From CAZEER01 sp964511215 (lineage in GTDB: Bacteria > Fidelibacterota > Marinisomatia > Marinisomatales > UBA1611), in contig CAZEER010000015.1 of assembly GCA_964511215.1 (NCBI GenBank), positions 1 through 37,281 of the forward strand: a DNA stretch of 37,281 nucleotides. Reading direction: 5' to 3'. Of this stretch, positions 8,999 through 17,000 are shown in pieces (within the stretch, counting starts at the first letter, position 1; each line of letters starts with the position of its first letter). The notes under the pieces are model-generated. The model made no database searches. It saw only the letters and a program-made list of their open reading frames with translations, and was not told where the DNA came from. The translations under genes and the position numbers were made by a program.

Positions 8999-9435
8999 TG
9001 GATTATCTTTGCAACTCTATAAAAGAGACACATCAATTAGCTTCTAGAATTGCAAATGATATTTCTGTGGGAGCTATTATAGCTTTAATTGGAGACTTAG
9101 GTTCTGGTAAAACAACATTTACGCAAGGTTTTGCGAAGTCACTTGGTATAAATGAGAATGTGGGCTCTCCTACTTTCAAATTAATTTCTGAATATGATGG
9201 GAAAAAGTTTAAATTGTATCATATAGATGCATATAGACTCAAGGATTCAACTGATTTTTTAAATATAGGTGGAGAAGGATACCTGATTCCTGATGAAGGT
9301 GTGACAATTATAGAGTGGGCGGATAATATTCGTGATTTATTACCTGAAGATACAATTCATATCAATTTTGATAGAATTCAAGAGCACTCCTGTCTTAGAA
9401 AAATTAGAATTGTAGGTATGGATAGTGGATTCTAA
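8998..9435 (+). CDS. tsaE: tRNA threonylcarbamoyladenosine biosynthesis ATPase TsaE
   Basis: 145 residues, the normal size. Walker A is GDLGSGKTT (32-40), followed by the family's 'SPTF' (57-60), 'YHIDAYRL' (74-81) and 'IIEWAD' motifs. TsaE is the ATPase that drives turnover of the TsaB-TsaD complex making t6A at position 37 of ANN-decoding tRNAs in the cytoplasm. It is coupled to porX upstream (TAATG) and overlaps tsaB by 11 nt, so the t6A partners are co-expressed; tsaD is not in the window. Confidence 0.95.
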   Translation: MDYLCNSIKETHQLASRIANDISVGAIIALIGDLGSGKTTFTQGFAKSLGINENVGSPTFKLISEYDGKKFKLYHIDAYRLKDSTDFLNIGGEGYLIPDEGVTIIEWADNIRDLLPEDTIHINFDRIQEHSCLRKIRIVGMDSGF

Positions 9436-10072
9436 AATTTTACTTGCTATTGAAACATCCTCGAATATTTGTAGTGTAGCGATTATAAAGCGATATAAAA
9501 TTTTAAGTGTTATTGAGAATAATGCTCAAAAGCAGCACGTTGAAATTATGCCCAGCTACGTTGAGCAAGCCATGGATCAAAGTAAAATATCCATTGATAA
9601 CTTAGATGCAATTGCATTAAGTATTGGGCCTGGTTCTTTCACAGGTTTAAGAATTGGTTTAGGTTTTTCAAAAGGAATTGCATATGCAAAGAAGATACCA
9701 ATTATTCCGATACCCTCTCTACTCTCATTAGCTTTTAGTGTAAAAGAAAAAAAACCTAAAAAAGGTATTATGCATTCACATGCAAAGAAAGTGTTTTATC
9801 AGGAATTTAAATGGCATAATGAAATACCTTTTATAAAAACGAAACCAGTTGTTGGTGATATCCATGACTTTAGTCCAAAGTTAGATGGGGGTTTTCAATA
9901 TAATTGTGAAAAAATAACTGGAGAAAAATTCTATTTGGATGAGGCAATACCTTCTGCAGTGTCAATTGGGCTCCTTGGTACAACCTTTTTTGATGATTGG
10001 GCTATAGAAGATACCTTTAGAATGGTTCCAGACTACATTGCACCTTTTGCGGTTGGGTCACATGCTAAGTGA
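9425..10072 (+). CDS. tsaB: tRNA threonylcarbamoyladenosine biosynthesis protein TsaB
   Basis: 215 residues. An ASKHA-type N-terminus 'LLAIETSS' (6-13) and the TsaB signature 'IGPGSFTGLRIGLG' (67-80) are clear. The C-terminal half is divergent, as usual. TsaB has no catalysis of its own and scaffolds TsaD for t6A synthesis. The start is GTG, 11 nt inside tsaE; an ATG would remove the first conserved strand. The next gene overlaps by 11 nt as well, giving the common tsaE-tsaB-rimI order. Confidence 0.93.
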   Translation: MDSKILLAIETSSNICSVAIIKRYKILSVIENNAQKQHVEIMPSYVEQAMDQSKISIDNLDAIALSIGPGSFTGLRIGLGFSKGIAYAKKIPIIPIPSLLSLAFSVKEKKPKKGIMHSHAKKVFYQEFKWHNEIPFIKTKPVVGDIHDFSPKLDGGFQYNCEKITGEKFYLDEAIPSAVSIGLLGTTFFDDWAIEDTFRMVPDYIAPFAVGSHAK

Positions 10073-10466
10073 TATAACTATCAAAAAGGGGATGTTACAT
10101 GATCTCTATGAAATATATAAAATAGAAATTCCTATTTTAGAAAAAAAAGTCTGGTCTTTAAGAATGCTTTATGATCAATTATTGGATGATTCAAATAGAA
10201 ATAATTGGCTTATAAAAAAATTGTGGAAAGATCTAATGTATTGTATGCTTCGAAATTATCCTAAAGAAATTCATTTTATTGATTTTTCCATAAATCCATC
10301 TGAACAGTGTGAGGGTTTTTTCAATGTATTAGTAAAACATTTTTTACACAATATTCTAGCCAAATCATCTGTATTTTCAGAAGTTAAAAAGAACAATCTA
10401 CCAACTGTAAATCCTCATCATTGTAAAGATGGATATAAAGCATTGATTATGAACTGTAATTATTGA
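10062..10466 (+). CDS. Degenerate RimI-like GNAT acetyltransferase
   Basis: 134 residues from the ATG at 10062, which overlaps the tsaB stop by 11 nt; an earlier in-frame ATG at 10038 is less likely because it lies deeper in tsaB. Position after tsaB is where rimI (acetylation of the ribosomal protein S18 N-terminus) normally lies. The start 'ITIKKGMLHDLYEIYKIE' matches the GNAT opening, and the end '(K)DGYKALIMN' matches the closing strand. The acetyl-CoA loop, normally Q/R-x-x-G-x-G/A, reads Q-C-E-G-F-F, with a bulky Phe in the last small-residue position, and the protein is about 15 residues shorter than usual RimI. It may be a diverged enzyme or an inactive remnant kept as an intact frame. 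It could also be an unrelated small protein, but I think GNAT ancestry is more likely than not. Confidence 0.6.
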   Translation: MLSDITIKKGMLHDLYEIYKIEIPILEKKVWSLRMLYDQLLDDSNRNNWLIKKLWKDLMYCMLRNYPKEIHFIDFSINPSEQCEGFFNVLVKHFLHNILAKSSVFSEVKKNNLPTVNPHHCKDGYKALIMNCNY

Positions 10467-10476
10467 TTCCAACTCT

Positions 10477-11313
10477 ATGGCTTGGTTTAAAAGAAAAGAA
10501 AAAAAGATTAAGGATGAAGAAAAAAAGTCTATCCCTGATGGTTTATGGGATAAATGTCCATCTTGCAATGAAATAATATATCGTCCTGAATTAGAGAAAA
10601 ATCTTTCTGTTTGCCATCATTGTGACCATCATTTTCGTGTAAAAGCAAATCTATACGTAGATATTCTACTTGATAGTGGTACAGTTAAAAGTCATTTTGA
10701 AAACCTAAGCTCTAAAGATTTTTTAAATTTTAAAGGTGATAAATATTATAAGGACCAAATATTGTCTGCTAAGCAGAAAGCAGGTAAGAATGATGCAATA
10801 ACAGTATATGAAGGTAAAATAAATGGACAAGATGTGATTTTGTCAGTCATGGACTTTAAGTTTATTGGTGGTAGTATGGGATCTGTTGTTGGAGAAGCAG
10901 TTTCACGCTCTCTGGTATTGGCTGGAGAAAATAAATTTCCATTTATATTAATTTGTTCTTCTGGAGGAGCTCGAATGCAAGAAGGTGCTGTGTCTCTTAT
11001 GCAATTAGCTAAAACTAGTAGCCAACTTGCAAAATTCTCAAAAAATAAGGGATTATTTATTCCTATCTTAACTGACCCTACAACTGGAGGAGTAACTGCA
11101 AGCTATGGAATGTTAGGAGATGTGATCCTAGCTGAGCCAGGAGCTTTAATAGGTTTTGCGGGACCAAGAGTAATAAAACAAACTATAGGTCAAGATTTAC
11201 CTAAAGGATTCCAGCGTTCAGAGTTTTTGCTTGAAAAAGGATTTATAGATCATATAGTTGATAGAAAAAACATGAAAGAAAAAATATCGACTATTATAGC
11301 CCTTTTAAGATGA
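10477..11313 (+). CDS. accD: Acetyl-CoA carboxylase carboxyltransferase subunit beta
   Basis: 278 residues, the usual length. An N-terminal four-cysteine zinc ribbon (C27, C30, C46, C49) precedes a crotonase-fold carboxyltransferase with 'SSGGARMQEG', 'DPTTGGVTASYGMLGD' and 'PGALIGFAGPRVI'. With AccA it moves the carboxyl group from biotin to acetyl-CoA, giving malonyl-CoA for fatty-acid synthesis. accA is not in the window. It starts 10 nt after the RimI-like gene, and its stop overlaps the surE ATG (ATGA). Confidence 0.96.
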   Translation: MAWFKRKEKKIKDEEKKSIPDGLWDKCPSCNEIIYRPELEKNLSVCHHCDHHFRVKANLYVDILLDSGTVKSHFENLSSKDFLNFKGDKYYKDQILSAKQKAGKNDAITVYEGKINGQDVILSVMDFKFIGGSMGSVVGEAVSRSLVLAGENKFPFILICSSGGARMQEGAVSLMQLAKTSSQLAKFSKNKGLFIPILTDPTTGGVTASYGMLGDVILAEPGALIGFAGPRVIKQTIGQDLPKGFQRSEFLLEKGFIDHIVDRKNMKEKISTIIALLR

Positions 11314-12077
11314 ATCCCCCTAAAATCTTAATTACAAATGATGATGGGATATACTCTCCAGGTATCCATGCATTGTGGGAAGCAATGTGCGAAGTAGGTG
11401 ATCCGATTGCTGTAGCTCCTAAAACTGAACAAAGTGCAAAAGGTCATGCTATTACCATTACTAAACCTTTAAGAGTTAAAGCTATAACCCGTGACAATGG
11501 TTTTATTGGCTGGTCCGTAAATGGAACACCATCGGACTGTACTAAGCTAGCAATTAAATCGCTTTTAAACGAAAAGCCAGATTTAATTATTTCTGGTATT
11601 AATCAGGGTGCAAACTTGGGTTCAAATATTATTTATTCTGGAACAATATCGGCTGCAGCTGAAGGAGCCATATTGGGTATCCCTTCAATTGCTATCAGTT
11701 TGGCTTCTTATAATACTCATGATTACAAGCTCTCTAAATCTGTAGCAATTGAAATTGCAACACATGTGCTAAATTATGATTTACCTAACGGGACATTACT
11801 CAATGTTAACGTGCCCTACTGTGACCAAAAAGATATTAAAGGTTGGCGTGTAACTCGACAAGGTAATCAATATTTCAGTGATCAATATGAAGAAAAAAAA
11901 GATCCGCGTAAACAGAAATATTATTGGATATATGGTAGAATAATCGATGAGGATGAATCCTTGGATTATGATGGTAAAGCTATTTCAGAAAATTACATTA
12001 GTATAACACCAATTCATTTTAGGCTAACAAATGAATCATATATAAACAAATTAAATAGGCAATTATTTGAAAAATAA
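11310..12077 (+). CDS. surE: 5'/3'-nucleotidase SurE
   Basis: 255 residues. The metal-binding NDDG motif (N10, D11, D12), S42 and N98 (SGINQGANLG) form the known SurE site. The conserved 'NGTPSDC', 'YSGTISAAAEGA' and 'WRVTRQGNQYF' segments are present. SurE is a cytoplasmic metal-dependent nucleoside monophosphate phosphatase. Translation is coupled to accD by ATGA, and guaA begins 11 nt before its stop. Confidence 0.96.
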   Translation: MNPPKILITNDDGIYSPGIHALWEAMCEVGDPIAVAPKTEQSAKGHAITITKPLRVKAITRDNGFIGWSVNGTPSDCTKLAIKSLLNEKPDLIISGINQGANLGSNIIYSGTISAAAEGAILGIPSIAISLASYNTHDYKLSKSVAIEIATHVLNYDLPNGTLLNVNVPYCDQKDIKGWRVTRQGNQYFSDQYEEKKDPRKQKYYWIYGRIIDEDESLDYDGKAISENYISITPIHFRLTNESYINKLNRQLFEK

Positions 12078-13620
12078 TTCCTACAAAGATGGTATTGTAA
12101 TTCTTGATTTTGGTTCCCAGTATACACAGTTAATTGCTCGTAGAATTAGAGAGAAAAATGTTTTTTCAGAAATTCTTAATTCTGATACTAATTTAAATGA
12201 TATTCTTGCACGTAAACCAGCTGGAATTATTATCTCAGGTGGACCTCGCAGTGTATATGATAAAGATGCCCCCAAGTTTGATAAAAGGTTACTAAGATGT
12301 GAATTACCAATAATGGGAATTTGTTATGGATTACATATCCTAACTCATTATTATGGAGGTCTTGTTGAATCTGCTGGTAAAGGTGAATACGGTTTAGCTG
12401 TTCTCGATGTAAAATGCAATAAAGGTTTATTAAATGGGGTATCTTCCTCTTCCAAAGTTTGGATGAGTCATGGAGATCATGTCGTGCGGATACCTAATCA
12501 ATGGCAAATTCTTGCATACTCTTCTAATGGTATTGTGGCTGCTTTGGCTAATGAAAACCAAACAAGAGTTGCAACTCAATTTCATCCTGAAGTAAATCAT
12601 ACAATTGAGGGTGACATTATTTTAAATAATTTTTTATTTAATATTGCTAATTGTGTTCCAAATTGGACGCCGAATAATTTTATAAAAGAGCAAGTTGAAT
12701 TAATTCAAAATCAAGTAGGGAATAATGAAGTAATTGTCGGAGTTAGTGGTGGTGTTGATTCTACAGTGGTGGCGGCTTTAATAAATAAGGCAATCGGCGA
12801 TAAATCCCATGCAGTGCTTATTGACCATGGTTTAATGAGGATAAATGAAGCAAGAGAGTGCATCAAAGCACTAAAAATTGGACTAGGAGTAAATATTCAT
12901 TCTTATGATGAATCTACTAGTTTTTTGGATAAACTGAAAAATATCACTGAGCCAGAAGAAAAACGAAAAATTATAGGTAATCAATTTATTCGATCTTTTG
13001 ATAGAATTGCAGGTAAAATAAAAGGAATTAAGTTTTTAGCACAAGGGACTCTTTATCCTGATATTATCGAGAGTGGTGTCAATAAAGGGAATACAGCCCA
13101 AGTGATTAAAAGTCATCATAATGTAGGAGGATTACCAGATAATATGCAATTGGATTTGGTAGAACCACTAAAGGAATTATTTAAAGATGAAGTTAGAAAT
13201 GTGGGAAGAGAATTGGGCTTACCCGATTCTTTAATTAAACGACATCCTTTCCCAGGTCCTGGTTTAGGAATAAGGATTATTGGTGAAATTACTAAAAAGC
13301 GGATTCGAATCCTTCAATTGGCAGATCAAATATTTATTAGTGTCCTTATTGAAGATAATTTATATGACTTAATCTGGCAGGCTTTTTGTGTCCTAATACC
13401 AGTGAAAACAGTAGGAGTAATGGGTGACCATAGGACGTATGAAAATTTATTAGCATTGCGGGCTGTTACTAGTGTTGATGGCATGACAGCTGATTGGTTT
13501 CATCTTCCTCATGAAACGCTATCTAAAATATCAAACCAAATTATAAATTCTGTTCCTGGTATTAATAGGGTGGTATATGATATTACTTCAAAACCTCCAG
13601 GTACGATTGAATGGGAATAG
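12067..13620 (+). CDS. guaA: GMP synthase (glutamine-hydrolysing)
   Basis: 517 residues, full length. The glutamine amidotransferase domain has C86 (GICYG), H173 and E175 (QFHPE). The ATP-pyrophosphatase domain has SGGVDS (227-232), and the C-terminal dimerisation domain ends with 'SKPPGTIEWE'. It converts XMP to GMP with glutamine and ATP. The only start before the conserved 'IVILDFGSQYTQLIARRIRE' is TTG at 12067, which overlaps surE by 11 nt; both are nucleotide-metabolism genes. No strong terminator follows. Confidence 0.97.
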   Translation: MKNNSYKDGIVILDFGSQYTQLIARRIREKNVFSEILNSDTNLNDILARKPAGIIISGGPRSVYDKDAPKFDKRLLRCELPIMGICYGLHILTHYYGGLVESAGKGEYGLAVLDVKCNKGLLNGVSSSSKVWMSHGDHVVRIPNQWQILAYSSNGIVAALANENQTRVATQFHPEVNHTIEGDIILNNFLFNIANCVPNWTPNNFIKEQVELIQNQVGNNEVIVGVSGGVDSTVVAALINKAIGDKSHAVLIDHGLMRINEARECIKALKIGLGVNIHSYDESTSFLDKLKNITEPEEKRKIIGNQFIRSFDRIAGKIKGIKFLAQGTLYPDIIESGVNKGNTAQVIKSHHNVGGLPDNMQLDLVEPLKELFKDEVRNVGRELGLPDSLIKRHPFPGPGLGIRIIGEITKKRIRILQLADQIFISVLIEDNLYDLIWQAFCVLIPVKTVGVMGDHRTYENLLALRAVTSVDGMTADWFHLPHETLSKISNQIINSVPGINRVVYDITSKPPGTIEWE

Positions 13621-13736
13621 CTTAAAAGAATTTTTTTGATATTTATAACCATGTACTTTTATGAGTATATATTAGGAGAGTCAAAATATTATTATTTTTC
13701 TGAATGGTATTCATTTGATTGGAGTTTTTAAGGCAC
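13621..13736 (+). other. Non-coding gap after guaA with a 26-codon aromatic-rich frame
   Basis: This AT-rich spacer has no obvious terminator for guaA. It holds an ATG frame at 13651-13731 whose peptide is unusually rich in Tyr, Phe and Trp (it includes ESKYYYFSEWYSFDWSF). The frame ends at a TAA just beyond a run of five T (13725-13729). One extra T there would join it in frame with the small membrane protein that follows, giving 94 residues. TTGATA (13636-13641) with TATGAG 18 bp on is only a weak promoter match. Confidence 0.4.
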
Positions 13737-13934
13737 ATGGGTAAGTATATAAAACTTGTATTACTAAATTTATTTTCTGTCACCTTTATTGGACTTATTA
13801 TATTGATAATAATGCAATATATAGAAGAAAAAAGTCTGAATATTAGTCTTATTTCTATTGTAGTAATTACAGCATGTCTAATTTTTTACCTTATAAAAGA
13901 AGTTTGGTCAATTTATAAACAAATTGGGGACTAA
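13737..13934 (+). CDS. Small two-helix membrane protein, unknown
   Basis: 65 residues from the ATG at 13737. Two hydrophobic helices (about 7-27 and 35-55) flank a short charged loop 'QYIEEKSLN', and the ends are basic or acidic as for an inner-membrane hairpin. AAGG lies just three bases before the ATG and GGAG twelve bases before. The open frame reaches back to a TTG at 13719. I do not recognise the family. It stands alone between guaA and the MORN gene. The upstream frame may be its true N-terminus if a base was lost in the T run (see the preceding entry). Confidence 0.55.
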   Translation: MGKYIKLVLLNLFSVTFIGLIILIIMQYIEEKSLNISLISIVVITACLIFYLIKEVWSIYKQIGD

Positions 13935-13944
13935 TTATTTATTT

Positions 13945-13974
13945 TTAACATTACGGATGTATATTAGTTATTAT
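13945..13974 (+). promoter_or_regulatory. Possible promoter of the MORN-repeat gene
   Basis: TTAACA (13945-13950) and TATTAT (13969-13974), 18 bp apart, each differ from the sigma-70 consensus at one position. They would start transcription about 40 nt before the ATG at 14021. The rest of the 86-nt spacer is featureless and AT-rich. Confidence 0.35.
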
Positions 13975-14020
13975 ATGTGTTTTGTTTATTAAAGAATAAT
14001 ATTTTGTAAATTTAAATAAT

Positions 14021-17000
14021 ATGAAAGCTTTTTGCATATTTACTCTAATCCTTTTATCTAATCTAATACCTCAGCAGCGTGGTAAGAATAACGATGTTAT
14101 CCAATATGGATTCAATTATACTGGGGGTTTCAAGGATGGGGAAAGACATGGTGTCGGAAAATTTATTTATCCAAATGGTGATACATATGATGGTGAATGG
14201 GTTAATGATAATCGAGAAGGAGAGGGAGTTTTTACATTTAATGATGATAGTCATACTTACGTTGGCGGATTTTTAAACAATCTTTTTCATGGTTGGGGAA
14301 CTTTGCATATTATTGGTGGAGAGAAATATGAAGGAGAATGGAAAAATGGAAAAAAAGAGGGCGAAGGTACATATTATTATACTTTTGGCATCAGTTATAC
14401 TGGCGAGTGGAAAGATGATAAAAAACATGGAAAAGGAACCTATTTATATAAATTTGGAAAAAAATACGAAGGTGAGTGGAAAGATGATAAAAAACATGGG
14501 AAAGGGATTTCAATAGATGGTGCTGGAAATAAATATGAAGGGAACTATAAAAATGGGAAAATGGAAGGAATAGGTACATACACATTTAAAAGTGGTAATG
14601 TTTATAGTGGATATTTTTTAAATGATAAAAAGCATGGCAAAGGAAGTTTTACGTATATAAATGGTGATATATATACTGGAGAATTTTTTAATGGAAATAT
14701 GGAAGGTAAAGGACAATTTAAATTTTCTAATGGAAATAAATATGAAGGAGAGTGGAAAAATGGTAAAAGTCATGGTAGAGGGACTTACAAGTTCAGAAAT
14801 GGTAATATTTATATAGGTGAGTTTGTTAATGGAAGAGAAAATGGCCAAGGTGCATTCACCTATCCAGATGGTGAAAAGTATGTTGGCGAGCATAAAGATG
14901 GGAAAAGAACTGGGAAAGGAATATTTACTTTTAAAAATGGGAATATTTATGAAGGTGAATTTTGGGATGGAGTGAAAAATGGTATTGGTACTTTTAAATA
15001 TCCAAATGGTAATACCTATGAAGGTAATTGGGAAAATGATCTCAGACATGGAAAAGGTATTTTTAAATATAATTCTGGCGCTATTTATAATGGAGAGTGG
15101 AAGAATGGTAAAATAGATGGCTATGGTAAATATAAATACTCTAATGGGGATATTTATGAAGGTGAGTTTTTGATAGGTAAAATGAATGGTCGAGGATCTT
15201 ATGTTTTTGTAAATGGTACTGAGTATCATGGTGAATGGAAAAATGATGTTATGGAAGGAGAGGGTATATATACTTCTGCAAATGGTAATAATTATGAAGG
15301 TATTTTTTCTGATGGAAAACTAAATGGACATGGTTCATTTCGATCCTATCTTGGTGAGACTTATGTTGGAGAATGGGTAAATGGAAAAATGAATGGAGAA
15401 GGTCTCTATATTTTTGCAAATGGTAGTCGATATAATGGCCAGTGGGTAAACGATAGGAGGACTGGTTACGGTATTTACAATTATGCGAATGGTAATAATT
15501 ATGAAGGTATATTTAAGAATGGGCAGAGAAATGGTAAAGGTACATTCCATCAGTCAAATGGAGATATTTACAAAGGTGATTGGTTGAATGGAAAAATAGA
15601 AGGACAGGGTAGCTATTTTTTTTCTAATGGTGATGTATATGTTGGCGAATGGATTAAAGATAAATTTGATGGTAAAGGAGTACTAACCTACTCAGATGGG
15701 AAGAAATATAAAGGAGATTTTAAAAGTGGTAGAATAGAAGGCAATGGTGTTTTATTGAAACCCGATGGTAGGAAATACGAAGGTAATTGGATTAATGGTA
15801 AAATGAATGGAGAAGGTACCTTTACTGATTTAAAGGGTAATAAATATGAAGGTGAATGGAAAAATGACAAATATAATGGCAGTGGTGTTTTTTTATATGC
15901 TAATGGTGACATATATAAAGGAATATGGTTAAATAGTAAAAGAAATGGTAAAGGGATATATTCTTCTATTAATGGTGATAAATATGATGGGATGTGGGAA
16001 AATGGATTTAAAAAAGGTTATGGTACATTTATCGCATCCAATACGGATAAATATATTGGAAATTGGTTAAAAGATTTTCGTGATGGTAATGGCATTCAAA
16101 AATTTTTCAATGGAAGCGAGTATGAAGGTGAATGGAAAAATGATCAAATACATGGATTTGGTAAAATGAAATATAATATAGGTGATGTATATGAAGGAGA
16201 ATGGGTAGAAGGGTTACGAAATGGCATTGGTAAAAATATTTATTCTGATGGAGATGTATATGAAGGAAACTGGGTAAATGACCAAAGAAGTGGAAGAGGT
16301 ATTTGCTTTTATGCTAGCGGGGATATTTATGATGGAGATTGGCTAAGAGATATTATCCAAGGCGTTGGCATAATGAAGTATTCCAATGGAGATATTTATA
16401 ATGGTGAATGGGTACAAAATAAAAAAAGAGGCAAAGGCAGTATTACTACTAATAAAGGAAATTATACGGGTGATTGGAAAAATAATCAAAGGCATGGTGA
16501 AGGGACTATCTCTTATAGTGATGGTAGTAAATATGTAGGTCATTGGAGTCAAAATAAAATGTCTGGCACTGGAACATTTACAGATAATAATGGACATCGT
16601 TATGTTGGCAATTGGGCTAATGGTCAAAGAGAAGGAAAGGGGACGTATACCTATGTAGGTGACAAAATGAATAAAGTTATTAATGGGGATTTTCTATATT
16701 ATAGTGGAAGTCGTTATGTTGGCGAATGGAAAGAAAACAGATTTCATGGTAAAGGTTCTTTTAAATACTTGGATGGTGGATCATATGAAGGGACTTGGAA
16801 TATGGATAAGCGTAATGGAAAAGGGATCTATAACTCACCTTCTGGTGAACATTATGAAGGTGAATGGAAAAATGATAAAAAATATGGGTATGGAGAAATG
16901 GATTTTACTAATGGAGATAGATATGTTGGAGAGTGGAAAGATGAACAAATTAATGGGAAAGGGAAGAGAATTTACACTAATGGAGATCGTTATGATGGGG

